A stretch of 64,000 nt of DNA from Selaginella moellendorffii (Eukaryota; Streptophyta; Lycopodiopsida; Selaginellales; Selaginellaceae). Made by a program: the position numbers and the translations under genes. Below, one piece after another: positions 46,581-58,206 of the stretch (position 1 is its first letter; the number at the start of each line of letters is the position of its first letter). The notes beneath the pieces are model-generated. The model was not told the DNA's origin. It was given only the letters and a program-made list of their open reading frames with translations, and searched no databases. The stretch covers positions 435,736 through 499,735 of the forward strand of contig NW_003314321.1 of the NCBI RefSeq assembly GCF_000143415.4, given 5' to 3'.

Positions 46581-48413
46581 ATGGCGGCGGCGTCTTTACT
46601 CGATCGAGAGAGAAGCGACAGCAGCGATTTCGCGTCGCCACTGGCACTCAAGCTCCAGCAGGTATGGCTCCAATCTCAGCTCCGCAAGAAACCTAGCTTG
46701 GATTCTTCAGCGTCGAGCAGCGGTTCGTCGGAGAATCCACCGGAATCGCAGGGATTCGACGCCGGCACTCCAAATGGGGGCGAGATCGACGAGGATCTAT
46801 GCAGCATTCTCAATCTTCTCATGGACGACAGTGATCAGCGCGAAGATCGAAGCATTACTCCAGAGCAAGGTCATGGCGTTGACAAAAGCAGCGATTTGGA
46901 GGTACTGGAGCACGAGCTCATGGAGTTGATCGGCTTGGAGGAGCCGGATCCTGGCGAGCAGGATTCTTCGCAGCTGCTTCCAGAGGAAGAACCAGATCTC
47001 TCCAGCAGTGACTTTGGTGGTTTCGCAACGATGAGATGCTCGCTCTCCACGAACGTCCTCGACAATCCAGAGTGCGATGTAACTTTCGACGCTAGTGAGG
47101 ACGAAGACTCAAGCATGGTGATCCAGCCAGAGGTCGCATGGATGATCGACAGCCCGGTGGGACTCCAGTGGCCAAAGCCATCGCCAAAATACCAGCACGA
47201 AGAAGACCTCCAGCAGCAGCCACCATCTCTACTCGCCACTGGCAAAGGAACTTACTACCAAGTCTTGGAGAGTGTGGGACTGCCAAGCTTGGATCTTGTC
47301 GAGCAGCTCGTCGAGTGTGCTCGAGCGGTCTCTTCCCATGACGTGATGCGAGCCAACCTCTTGGTGGAGGAGATCCGGAGCAAAGTGTCGCCACTTGGAA
47401 CCTCCACGCAGCGGATCGTCTACTACTTCGTCGAGGCTTTGGTGGCGAGGGTGTCCGCCACAGGGAATGGCCTCTTCACGGCAATGTGTCACGCGAGGCC
47501 AACCGCGGGAGCGATGCTCAAGTCGGTCGAGTACATCATGGAACGAAGCCCGTTCTTGTCCGTGAGATACTTCTTCCCGAATCAAGTCATCCTCAACGCG
47601 TGTAGAGGTCACCAGCGGATTCACATTGTCGACTATGGTGCCTGTTTCGGGTTCCAGTGGCCGGCTCTGATGCAAGAACTGGCGAATACTCCGGGTGGTC
47701 CTCCGTATCTGCGCATCACCGGCATCGATTCTCCATTACCAGGGGGTGGCAGCGCCAGCGACGTGGGGTGCATGCTCCGGGAGTATGCGCAGTCGATCGG
47801 GCTGCCTTTCAAGTTCCGGGCCGTGTCGAAGAAGTGGGAGAACATCGACGCTGCGACGCTGCTCCTGAGTGACGATGAAGTTCTAGCCGTCAACTGTATG
47901 TTCCGGCAGACCAACTTGCTTGACGAATCCGTTCTCGCCGAGAGCCCGAGGAAAGTGTGGCTCAACCGGGTGCGGAGCTTGAATCCCAGAGTGTTCGTCC
48001 AGGGGATGAACAACGCGAGCTACAACGTCCCCTTCTTCATGACGCGGTTCCTCGAGGCGCTGACACATTTTGCGCTGCTCTTCGACGCCATCGATTGCTG
48101 CTCGCAGCCGGAGAGCAAGGAGCGGCACTTGCTGGAGCAGGAGAAGTACGGGCGGGAGATCGTCAACATCGTGGCATGCGAGGGATTAGAGCGAGTGGAG
48201 CGAGCAGAGACTTACAAGCAGTGGCACTCGAGGACGCAGCGAGCCAAGTTTGAGCTGCTCGACATAAGCGACCAGGTGTTCCATGACACGGAATCGCTCA
48301 TGGGTATGTATCACCAAAGCTTTGAGCTTCACAGGGACCAGGGGTGGCTGCTACTGGGATGGAAAGGCCAGATCCTCCATGCCTTCTCGGGATGGAGACC
48401 AAGCTCCAGCTAA
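46581..48413 (+). CDS. GRAS-family transcriptional regulator (LISCL/SCL-like)
   Basis: Single exon, about 610 aa from the ATG at 46581. The N-terminal third is acidic and Ser-rich (DEDSSMV, PDPGEQDSSQLLPEEE), the variable activation-type region of SCL9/14/33-like proteins. The GRAS domain begins DLVEQLVECARAVSSHDVMR (LHRI). The VHIID motif is IHIVDYGACFGFQWPAL. LHRII, PFYRE-like (ESVLAESPRKVWLNRVRSLN) and the C-terminal SAW motif GWLLLGWKGQILHAFSGW are intact. GRAS proteins act as nuclear co-regulators, and LISCL members respond to stress and auxin in other plants. Subfamily placement rests on N-terminal character and is moderate. Confidence 0.92.
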   Translation: MAAASLLDRERSDSSDFASPLALKLQQVWLQSQLRKKPSLDSSASSSGSSENPPESQGFDAGTPNGGEIDEDLCSILNLLMDDSDQREDRSITPEQGHGVDKSSDLEVLEHELMELIGLEEPDPGEQDSSQLLPEEEPDLSSSDFGGFATMRCSLSTNVLDNPECDVTFDASEDEDSSMVIQPEVAWMIDSPVGLQWPKPSPKYQHEEDLQQQPPSLLATGKGTYYQVLESVGLPSLDLVEQLVECARAVSSHDVMRANLLVEEIRSKVSPLGTSTQRIVYYFVEALVARVSATGNGLFTAMCHARPTAGAMLKSVEYIMERSPFLSVRYFFPNQVILNACRGHQRIHIVDYGACFGFQWPALMQELANTPGGPPYLRITGIDSPLPGGGSASDVGCMLREYAQSIGLPFKFRAVSKKWENIDAATLLLSDDEVLAVNCMFRQTNLLDESVLAESPRKVWLNRVRSLNPRVFVQGMNNASYNVPFFMTRFLEALTHFALLFDAIDCCSQPESKERHLLEQEKYGREIVNIVACEGLERVERAETYKQWHSRTQRAKFELLDISDQVFHDTESLMGMYHQSFELHRDQGWLLLGWKGQILHAFSGWRPSSS

Positions 48414-50090
48414 TGGGTGGTAGTGAGAGGTCCGGGAGTTTGCTCCATTCGGGAATATGTTCTAGATTATCAAGGTAAACTGTTGATCAAAGCTAAGGTG
48501 CTTGTCCACGGAACTTTCGTTATCACAAAGGCAAAATGTAGCCTGATTGACTTACAAGAAAATAATAAAGTGAAAAAGATGGTGCCTACTTATACCTATA
48601 AAAATCAATAAAAATGTCATTCATGATGCTTTTATGATAGTTAATGCCAATTTTATGCTTTTTTATTTTCTTCATCCATACCAAAAATATCAATAGCAAT
48701 TACAAACAAGACTAATATGATAGAAAACATCCTCAAGAATTATATGATTGTTGGATTATATATTCAATCTTTATTTCTGAAGAGAGCTATAACACTTTTT
48801 CTATTATGGACAGTGAAGTTTTCTCCTAATAAACAATATGAGTTATTATTACTCATTTACTAATTATATATCCATGGAAGAACATGTTATGAACTTACAG
48901 AAATAATGAGACAAACGGATGATAAGAAATTCATAAAATACTAAATAGAATAAGAACATCTGAACAAAATGAAGAAAATATAGAGATAATTAATAAAAAA
49001 ATAACAACAAATTGTACTTTATCAAGTAAAGCAACATAATGATAAAGTAAAACAAAATGTTCCAGGAACCTTAATAATAACAAAAATAAATAAAGATTGA
49101 GATACTCCAAATATAAAAACACAAGATGGCTTAGTATGAAATATAAATATATCTCAAAATAAAGAAATATTATGGATAAAATTTGAAAATGATATAGAAG
49201 GAAAACAATTATGTTCAAAAAATTCCAAATAATATAATTCAAATCATGTTTAAATGAATACAAATAAAAAATTAAATAATTATATTATCAAGAACACAAT
49301 TTCTATACAACCAGCAGCAGCAAGAACAATACATAAAATAAAATGCTTTAATCTGCAATATTAGTACTATGATAGATTTATCCAACTAGGAACTAAAATT
49401 CATTATTGTGCATATACAGCTTCAACTGTGATACAAACATTATGAAAAACCTCAGCAATATTACATATGAGAGATATAGAACACAATCAAAATATAATAA
49501 AAAAAATTTAAACATAAAAAACTATAAATGTATAATACACATAACAACACAAAATATAGAAACACTAATATTGCCCAGCAAATGCTGGATGAGCACCAAA
49601 ATCAATAATTTTATACAACTTTTTTCTTCTGATTTATATATATATATACACACACACACACACAATACTATACAACATAGACTATATATTTAAAACACTA
49701 TTATATTCCCAAAGTGAAAAGAAGAATTACTAAGTAAATATTATTGATAAAGATATTATATGCAGTATTACTTGGGAATATGATTATATTTAGAGTATTA
49801 AGATTATAAAAAACTTAATACTTAACCCAGAAAAAATTAAAACAAAAATTGCTAAAAATAATATCTTATAAATTTAAGAATAAATATATTTAGTACACTT
49901 CCATACAAAAAACAATAAAAGAAGAATTACTAAAAATAAATTTTATTAATTAGATGTTACATGTAAAGTATATTTTTACTTGAAATATGCACAAATTTAG
50001 AATCCTAAAATATTAAAAAAAACTAATATATTACTACCCAGACTTATAGAAATGTAAAGAAAAATTACTAGGAATAATTATCATTAATTA
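48414..50090. other. AT-rich region with lectin-kinase relics
   Basis: At 48430-48610 an open frame reads CSIREYVLDYQGKLLIKAK, then (after a shift) CPRNFRYHKGKCSLID. This resembles the EGF-like linker of bulb-lectin receptor kinases. At 48820-48930 fragments such as VKFSPNKQYELLLL and MRQTDDKK recall a B_lectin start. The rest to 50090 is AT-rich, with a (TA)n(CA)n tract at 49634-49664 and no gene seen. Confidence 0.45.
49634..49664. repeat. Compound (TA)n(CA)n microsatellite
   Basis: A TA run passing directly into a CA run. Confidence 0.9.
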
Positions 50091-51360
50091 GGGAAGAGCC
50101 CGTGACAGATGCCACGTGTCACATGCCACGTGTCAATAGGAACCCGAGGTTCAGGGCCTTGGGCCACTAAACAAAGGAACAGTGCCAAACTCCCAAGCAC
50201 GAAGCCAAGGAGTGATGGAACCGAACCACGAAACAACTCTCGAGCATAAAGCCCAAGGAGCGAAGGGACAAGAGCCCGGAGTGACTTGGAACAGTCCTGG
50301 AGCAACCAACATCCCAATGCCAGAACCAGCACGCAAAACGGAGCCAAACGGAGTCTGGCACTATTTCGGCATACCAGTGGCCTAACGTGAGGATATGGGT
50401 ACTCCACCAGCTAGCATGGAATGGAACTTGGGCTTAGACCCAAACTGGACGCAGAACAAGGACAAACACGCAAGCGGGAGCTAGACTATACTTCAAGTTG
50501 GTCGGCCATGCCCGACCTACCCACTATCCCTACTATACATTTAGAACCCCCCATAGCCCCCCCCCTTGAGGAACACACACTTCCCCAAGCCTCCCTTAGT
50601 ATCAGGAGTTAGTCTCTGGGACAAGCTCGAAACTTACTAAATATGGAATGTCCCTAGATTGCGAATTTGGACATGGGACGAACACCATTGTGTTCAAGAC
50701 GATCTCTACATTCCGTAGATATGCCAAATGAGCAAATCTGGACACTTTCCATAAATAGCATTTAGGACCGAAATGAGACTAACACAAAGGGCATGATAGC
50801 GAGAGTGTTTAGTAGACACGGTAAGCTATCATCTAGCGATATTGAGGGACCAAGCTCAATATCGCGGGGGTTCCTAACACTAGCAAGTGCAAGTTAACAT
50901 CATGAGTTTCTCATCATCGTGTCAAGTCTGTTTGACTAAATGACAATTTAGGATTTCCTTCCTTAGTGCCCTTCCGGTCTAAGTGCACATGTGATGACCA
51001 GTTTCTCAACTAGCTTAGGCGGAGACTAATAACGGGTCCAGCAATACTGACCTCCTGCCATCATGGTAGTAAGGTAAGAGTGTCTGTAAGGACTAGCCGA
51101 CAGGTAACTTTCGATACCTGAAGTCACATTCGCGACAATTATTTGGAAGAAGAATCTCTTGTTTAGTCACACTTGAGGCTATAAAAGGAAGAGCCTCACA
51201 ACAATTATTATATGAAGGGTGGAATATTGGTAGAAGTTGGAAATGGAGGTGAAGACTCATATAAAATGTATAGGGGCCAAGTGCGAGAAGCAATAAAATT
51301 CTCTTTAGCCATTCCTACACTCTAAACAAATTGAATTTTCAATGTTGAAAGAATCCTTTA
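50091..51360. other. Unidentified repeat-like island, possible LTR-type element
   Basis: Composition shifts abruptly from very AT-rich to about 50% GC at 50090. It carries a 14-bp-period tandem pair of ATGCCACGTGTCA (50109-50135), each with a G-box, and a perfect 11-bp stem hairpin GCGATATTGAG/CTCAATATCGC at 50836-50865. A TATA-like CTATAAAAGG lies at 51180-51189. Open frames here match no family I know. These traits would suit a retroelement LTR, but no paired end was found. Confidence 0.4.
51140..51360 (+). repeat. Direct repeat B, copy 1
   Basis: Diverged match to 51920-52140 in the same orientation (shared GAAGA, CACACTTGAG/ACACTCGAG, GAAAGAGC.TCA.AAC, GGTGAAGACT/GGTGGAGACT and ATATGA strings). 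On the minus strand both encode a similar short peptide pattern (CCEALPFIASSV and CSEALSFVISSV). Confidence 0.6.
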
Positions 51361-51919
51361 TCAGTATTTATATTAAAAAAATATTTAGGGGTTCTTGAAA
51401 GTTTAGATTGTCAGTCTAAAAAATGAGACTTCAGAATTATAATAGTGTTAGAACCACTTGTATATATAATAATATCTTTATACATTGCTAAAATACTATC
51501 ATTCTTGAAAATATAGGATTCTCCACTTTATTTATAATAAACTAAACTTTTGAAGAAATTCTTTATGACTTTCACATTACATTAAAGAGTGGCCTAAATA
51601 TCCCATATTCAACACTTACTAATGCAATATTCACCAATGGAATATTATTGAAACATAATAGTTGTGTGTCTTTAATTCTATGCATGCACACCTTCTAAAC
51701 CCGCTCTTGGGCATTTGCGGTAGTGTTCAAGAAAATTTACCAAACCCATGCAACTATGTATCTTGTTCAAAGAAAAATAGTATATAAGATACAAAAGATA
51801 ATATGTATCTACATCAAGATTTCCTGCCATATTTAAAGCAAGATCTTGAAGAAAATATTAACATCACTCTTGGAGTATTGGAGGCAGTCCAACTCTTTTA
51901 ACAACATCATAAAAAGGGA

Positions 51920-52140
51920 ACTCTTATTCAATTACACTCGAGATCACAAATGAAAGAGCTTCAGAACACCCCTCAAAATGAAGAGGAGGATTATTATGTA
52001 AAGGTTTAGGTGGATTATTGGTTGAGCTTAGAGATGAAGGTGGAGACTTATATGAGAGGTCTCCAAGACCAAAAGTAAACTTCTTCCAGATTATTGCAAT
52101 GCACAAGAAGAATTAAACTTTCCAACAATAAGAATTCTTT
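51920..52140 (+). repeat. Direct repeat B, copy 2
   Basis: Second diverged copy of 51140-51360, about 780 bp downstream. The pair could be the ends of one degraded element. Confidence 0.6.
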
Positions 52141-52461
52141 GATTAATATACTACATTTCATGACATTTTATTATGACATGGCAATATATTGAATCATAAT
52201 TGTTAGTCTCAATAATTACAACTTACTATTAGAGACAAATGGCTATAGGTTTCTAGAAGTTAAAAACTAACACATAATTAATATGTAATCTTATTTTATA
52301 TAGCTGGTCTGCCATATATAATAATGGCAAATGCACATAAACACACAAACATGCCTTTTTGCAAGATTACCTTTCAATCTCAAAAATATATATAGATTTA
52401 ACTCTTTGATTTATCCAAATCATATATAATACACACTTATATAATATATCAAGAGGAAAAG

Positions 52462-52512
<51 letters not shown>

Positions 52513-53213
52513 TTTCTATATAATATTTTAGTGGATTACAAAAGCTATAGAAAGCTTTATGAAGTGGATTTATTAATGCTTTCTACTATGTTGTCCATTT
52601 CTTTTTTTCTCTTACTTGAGATTATTGTTTTGAAAGTAACAAAAGCATTTTTATCAATAGTGACAGTGGTTTCTACATTCTAAAATGAGTAATAAGGACC
52701 AGAAGTGTAATATAAAGATTGTGGTGGTGAAACAACATTAACATTCTCATATTTATATATGCTAGAACTACTCCTAGATTTTTTATCCTCCTTACTTCCT
52801 ATATTTGTAAAACCCTAAAGAATGAATTAGTGAATTAGTGTTCAAATTATTTCTATATTTTTAATCAATTGTTGAAATATATAGAAATTTCAAGTTTGTG
52901 AGAACTTCAATATTCCCATTTTTATTTAGGATAAAAAAGCCCAAAAAATTCTATGAGTTTGGACAACACTTGAACCTCAAAATACTATTAAATAATATCA
53001 ATTATCAAATTCATAAGATGGAATATCTAGAGTTCAGTTATTACCATAATGCTACTCAAGCTATAGACATGATACTTCTTTTTATCATAAATAACGATCA
53101 CAACCGGTGCATCAAGGTCCAGTGGCTATTCAATCTTAAAAAAGATCTGGATAAAAGCTGACAAGGGGCAGCAACTGAAAGAAAGACCACACAAGCAGAA
53201 ACAAAACAGGCCG
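52141..53213. other. AT-rich stretch
   Basis: Very AT-rich, with an (AT)n run at 52464-52509. An 87-codon plus-strand frame (52898-53161) has no recognisable features. No gene can be supported. Confidence 0.5.
52464..52509. repeat. (AT)n microsatellite
   Basis: About 23 AT dinucleotides. Confidence 0.97.
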
Positions 53214-54288
53214 CTAGACACCAATGTCGTATATGCGGTGAGCCAGGAGCTTGGCCATGGAAGATGTTTCTGTCATCTTATTGTGCTTGAGGAAGCGGTC
53301 CTTGAACTCCTTATCATCAATGGGCGTTGCAGCCAGGCTTGCAGCAAGCTTTTTTGGTGACATCCCGCGCTTGCGCATGAAGCCCCGCCCCAATCTCGAC
53401 ATCCTCGCCATGTAACAGCCTCGTCTCCCTGGCTCAAAATCCATTGGCGTCACGTAGTACACCGTCGAACCCGGGTCGCCGAGCATGCCCAAGTAGTTGT
53501 TCGCTTCACGCCGCATCACGAGGGCGTAGAAGGGGGAGGGAGGCTTGCCCTGCAGCTGCCGCACAGGTCGAGCGGACCCCATACGAATTGCCTTGTCTAT
53601 AAACCATGCATGAGCAACTAAAAAGTCAAGAATGCTGAAGGCTCACTCACATGATCCGCTATTCCGAAGAGGTTCGACAGGAAGCTCTGAATAGCTGAGC
53701 CACAGCCGCGCGTCTAACACGGCCATGTAGACGTTCTCCAAGTGTGTAAGGTAAGGGCACACAGTAATAAGAGGAGCAAGCCTTCCGCCGTCATTCAGGT
53801 CTAGCAGGAGCTGCTCCAGCTCCGCTGCACTTACAGTCCCTGTTGTTCTTTTTGTCAGTGTTTTCATCTGGCTGCGAGGGAAACTTACATCGCTCAAGCG
53901 ACTGCAGCGATGAGTCGCAGAGCGGGATTTCATCAAGCAAGAAATCCAGCTTTGAGGACCACGCCCTTGCAGCCTTTGGGAATTGAGTCTTATACCGTGC
54001 ATATGGGTTCCTTTCCTCCAGGTCCTAAAGCAGCAAATTAAACTCTACAGCGATAAAAACAGTGTGTACCTTGGGGTACTCCTTCAGGTTGGAACTGGGC
54101 ACGTATTTCTTCACGTGCCACGCTTGAATTGTCTCGAACAGAGCTCCACCCTCCACAGAGAAGAAGCAACTGTGCCTGAAGGCGGAGATGACCCTCCGCA
54201 ACTCGAGCGTGGCATCCACGGCTTCTCTCAAGCGCGGCGGCACTTTCACACCCTTGAAGAGGCTATCCACATTCGCGTGCTCCTCCAT
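53214..54288 (-). CDS. Protein of unknown function, four exons
   Basis: Exons 54070-54288, 53889-54024, 53651-53839 and 53214-53596 give 308 aa with consistent phases. I do not recognise a family. Residues 1-73 are helical (LREAVDATLELRRVISAFRH); then come ERNPYARYKTQFPKAARAWS, a Leu-rich helix VSAAELEQLLLDLNDGGRLA, and a basic C-terminal part (FMRKRGMSPKKLAASLAATP, TSSMAKLLAHRIYDIGV). There is no signal peptide or membrane segment. The start ATG follows a TTTTAGGGTTGG leader; an upstream in-frame ATG at 54325-54327 would add 13 residues. Regular introns and balanced codon use argue for a real, constrained gene. Confidence 0.75.
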
Positions 54289-54470
54289 TCCAGATTGACC
54301 AACCCTAAAAGATCCATGTTGTACCATAATATAGAGAATATTCTATAGTGGTCGATGGTTTGTGTGGCCAAGCAAAAGTTTTGATGGATTTCCTTCTTCC
54401 TTTAGATCACGATCTAGATGAAGTTGATAGAAGGTTCCAGGGTCTGAAATGAGGGAGGGCACGAACATCG

Positions 54471-54821
54471 ATGATTCAGGAAGCTGACACTGACGATGGT
54501 GGAGGTGCTTCCAAACTCAAAATGGTCTGTCAAAGCTTTCGAGCGATTGTTAGCTACTGTGTGGCGATCCAGGTGATGGTCGAGTTCTTGACGATAATGT
54601 GTACTCTACTTTTGCAAGGGACTTTGCTTGCAGCGTGCTTGATTCTGTTTGTGCGGAATTTGTACAGCCAGCTGATGGGAAATATCATCCGATCACGCAT
54701 TGGATCTGCCTCGCATGAGAAAACTTTGGAGAGAGGTGTCACTCTTCTTAGTTGTCAGAGATTGCAGGCAGTCTGTCAATCAGTGGAAGCGATGATGCAG
54801 TGGCTGCTGCTCATGTGGTAA
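54471..54821 (+). CDS. Possible small membrane protein
   Basis: A 116-codon frame with one strong hydrophobic stretch (MVEFLTIMCTLLLQGTLLAA to LILFV) and a hydrophilic start (EADTDDGGG). It is unrecognised. It could be an exon of a larger gene or a chance frame: the region has no clear splice partners. Confidence 0.3.
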   Translation: MIQEADTDDGGGASKLKMVCQSFRAIVSYCVAIQVMVEFLTIMCTLLLQGTLLAACLILFVRNLYSQLMGNIIRSRIGSASHEKTLERGVTLLSCQRLQAVCQSVEAMMQWLLLMW

Positions 54822-55129
54822 TCGCAAAAGCTCGTCTTTAAGTGTTTCTTTCCGCAGCCTGCAGTGGCAAAGAGCTTTCCCCTGGATTTTTTTTTTCCTT
54901 GTTTTCTTCTCCTCATAGATTTTGCAGGCAGGAAAATAAACCTTATTAGTCGTTTCCAATAATCATTGAATCTGAAAGTTTGAACGTTCATGCAACTATA
55001 GATTGCTGTCCTTTGCAAGCCCGGGCAAATCAATAAGATTCTGTTGGTAGAAAAGTTTGGTTTTTGTTCTCCAGAGTCTTGTTTAAATGAAAGACGTTAG
55101 ACAATAAAGAGGAATGAGAGGACCAGCGT

Positions 55130-55411
55130 TCATCGTCTCAGCTCTTTTGTCAAGCTCTTCTTGTCTATGCTATGTCTTCTGCCAATCAGTGGCTTGAGCT
55201 GCTGCTTCTCAGCCAGGATCTCGACGAAGAATGGGAAGTTTTCAGTCTTCCACTTCTTAAATTTTCTTCTTCCCATGCTCGGTCTAGCTCCGCCAGTATA
55301 GTTCCCTCCTGTTCTTGATCACGGGACTCCATGCTGTGCTGGGATAGCGCTGCTCACCGCTGCTCGCCCAGACTTACCGGCCCTTCCTTCAGCTCGCCAT
55401 ACCGCCGCCAT
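55130..55411 (-). CDS. Tentative two-exon gene for a 70-aa basic protein
   Basis: Exon 1 55378-55411 (MAAVWRAEGRA) joins exon 2 55130-55308 across a 69-nt GT-AG intron in phase, giving a 70-aa Lys/Arg-rich protein containing FKKWKTENFPFFVEILAEKQ and a stop at 55130. No family is recognised. An alternative frame of exon 2 (LAELDRAWEEENLRSG) is also open for a while, so the reading is not certain. Confidence 0.35.
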
Positions 55412-55445
55412 CACCAAAACTCTTAGTTAGCTGAGGAAGTGATAG

Positions 55446-55787
55446 ATGTCGTCGTCGCAAACTTTTGCTAAGCTGTGCGAATTGCCTCGCTGTCAAACCC
55501 TTGAGCATATCCTTGGCGAACTCTCAACCATCGTAGTTGCTTGGGCCTCCCGGCAAGAGCGCTCGCATCTCCACTTCTACGTCACAAGCCTCTGCGGAAA
55601 ATGCTCTCGAAAACACCTTCCGCTTTGGAAAGAATCTAAAATCAGGCCACTTGGTCGTGGTGTCAGCCGAGAAACTTGCCTGATCATCTTCTCCCTTGGA
55701 AGAGAAGACACTGAAAGCTTTGAGTTCGACGAAAGGATCTTCCTCTCCAAAAACCTTGGGTCTTCCCCTCCAACTCTCGAGGCCTAA
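55446..55787 (+). CDS. Uncharacterised open reading frame, 113 aa
   Basis: Starts 35 bp from the tentative min-strand gene, divergent. Contains CGKCSRKHLPLWKES and an acidic C terminus. No domain was recognised, and coding status is uncertain; it could equally be a 5' UTR or relic. Confidence 0.25.
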   Translation: MSSSQTFAKLCELPRCQTLEHILGELSTIVVAWASRQERSHLHFYVTSLCGKCSRKHLPLWKESKIRPLGRGVSRETCLIIFSLGREDTESFEFDERIFLSKNLGSSPPTLEA

Positions 55788-55943
55788 CTTCCGAGGGCGA
55801 TGAGTTGTGCGTCCAATGTAACTGTTCTGAAAAGATCATCCTGGCAGCACCTAGATATTCTAGCAAGTGAAGATCTCAAAGATGAACCTGTGAGCCAAGC
55901 ATGACTCTTGGTATTTGGCGCATATGCTCTTGGTCTACAACTT

Positions 55944-58206
55944 TAGAGTTTGGTGCAGTATCTTGGTCATTTTGTGGATCATCTTTTTGATTGCATTGCA
56001 CCGTTACGAGCGTTGCTGAAGTCATCAACATCATCTTTCATCTGGTCTCTGGATTGTGAGCAAGCATTCGTGAATCTCAAAGAGCTATTGACGACTCCTC
56101 TAATTTTGGCATATCCTAACTACACTCGACCTTTTATTTTGCACGTGGATGCTTCAAATATTGATATTGGAGGTGTGTTGATGCAAGAGAGTCTGAGTGT
56201 GCCTAATCAGCGCTATTCTATTGTGTATATAAGCCGTATATGGCAACCAGCAGAGGTGAACTACTCCACAACAAAGAAGGAGTGTTTAGCAGCAGTTTGG
56301 GGTTTCAAGAAACTTCATGCATATTTACATGGTTCTCAGATGTTACTTGAAGGTGACTATGCTGCTGTTACTTCACTATTGAAACGAAAGAACCTTGTTG
56401 GTCATACTGCTCAGTGGGCTTTAAAGTTTCAAATATATGATTTTGATGTTGTTCATCGCCCAAGGAGTTCTTTGGCTAATGTTGATGCCCTTTCTCGAGC
56501 TCCTCTTTCTTCTCCACTCTCTTCTCATATTTCTAACGAGCCTATTGTTCCAACATCTGTGGATTTTCTAAATGATGTTGTTGGCGGTTGCTGTACTTGA
56601 TGTTTAGTGTCCACAAGGCACAGAGCAAAGTCTACCTTCTCTTGATGAGGTTTGCGAGGCTCAAAAGATTGAGCCTTGGATTCGAAAACTTCAAGATAGG
56701 TTTGAGAATCCTACATCACTTGCTAATGACTTGTTTTTCCGGCATTTACATTCTCAATATTGCCTTAAAAACGGCCTTCTTTATTTTGTGGGGATGGATC
56801 CTGATAATCATTTATGGATGGTGGTGCTATCTATTTTTATTCTGCGGTTTTTCCATGCCTACTATGATTCTCTTATTCTATATGGGCATATGGGACATCG
56901 TCATATGACGGAGAAGTTGAGCAAGTTTTTCTATTGGCCGGAGATGCGACGTGATATTATTCAGTATGTGCGTAGCTGTGTTTGGTGCCAAGCTCGTAAT
57001 ACTACCCTTCATGCCGCGGAAGGACTGTTGGAGTCAATTGTAATTTCCCATCCGTTTGAGTTGGTGGCATTTAATCTTATAAGACCTTTTCCATAGTCGA
57101 CTGCTAGCAATGAGTATGTTATTATTGTTTATGACTACTTGACTCATTGGGTGGAAGTTGGTGCTCTTGCTAGCACCTTTGCAACTGCTGTTGGATACTT
57201 CCTCCTTAATCGAGTGGTGTTCTAGCATTCTTGTCAAGAGCGGATTCTTTCGGATAATAGTCCCGCGTTTATGGTTGAGACATTTCATGTTTTGACATCT
57301 CAATTAGGGATATGCCACACTTTTATGAGTGCTTATTATCCACAATCAGACGGTCTAGTGGAACGACTCGTTCAGATGTTGAAAAAGATGATCGCGAAGT
57401 ATGTGAACTTTCAGCATTCGGATTGGGATGGTTATTTGCCATCTCTTCAGTATGCATATGTCATAAGGGTGCAGAGTTCTATTAGTATTTCACCATATAA
57501 ACTCCTATATGGTCATGATCCAATATTACCAATGGAGCTGGGTTTACCTTTGCAATTGCCACGAGCTGCTAATACTAAGTCGTGGGATTAGTATTTGATG
57601 AGCACTCTTCCACTTGTCTGAGCAGAGTCTACCGAACACTTAAGCCGTGTACAAGTGGGACAACAACAACACTACAACTCCCATCATCGTCCACTTGCAA
57701 AGTACAAAGTGAATGACTTGGTGTTAGTCCATTTTCCCCATCTTACGGTACGTGGTTTATCTAAGGGGCTCCTTGCTCAGTGGAAACGACTGTATCAAGT
57801 ATTGCAGCAAGTGGGACCACAAGTTTATGAGGTTCGGCATGACGTGTAGCAAACAAATCCTCTAGAAATTGTGTATGTGCAACAGTTAAAACATTTCATA
57901 CAAAGGGATCAAGAGCAATTAATACCACCTACAAATCCGCCAATACCTCCTTTTGATGTTCCTCTAGATCTTGGCCCATCTACAAAAAAACCTTAATGGT
58001 CTTTTATTATTTCGAGAGGACGGAATGATGTGAAGGTTAAGTATACAGTTACAATGCCGTATATTAATATTAGTATAGTGGGCTTTTGATAGTCGTCGGA
58101 TTAGTTTTAATCTGGACCATTTGCTCCTATATATAAGCTAGGGTTTTTAGGTTAATTAATGTGCACATTTTCTGTATTCCCTTTCCATATTCCAAAGCAC
58201 TCACAG
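55944..58206 (+). mobile_element. Ty3/gypsy LTR retrotransposon, 5'-truncated, copy 2
   Basis: The same family as 33.7-38.1 kb but starting at the RT/RNase H border (VQYLGHFVDHLFDCIAPLRA). The RNase H frame is open to 56600 (FILHVDASNIDIGGVLMQES, EVNYSTTKKECLAAVWGFKK). The integrase H2C2 region (GHMGHRHMTEKLSKFFYWPE, CVWCQARN) and core (YYPQSDGLVERLVQMLKKMI) follow with several stops, then the C-terminal domain. A 3' LTR runs from about 58029 (TGTGAAGG) to 58206. No 5' LTR, gag, protease or RT palm is present. It is better preserved than copy 1, so probably younger. Confidence 0.92.

Noticed and set aside
54325-54327. Upstream ATG for the four-exon unknown gene
   Set aside because: It precedes a typical TTTTAGGGTTGG leader motif, so the downstream ATG at 54286-54288 was preferred, though not proven.
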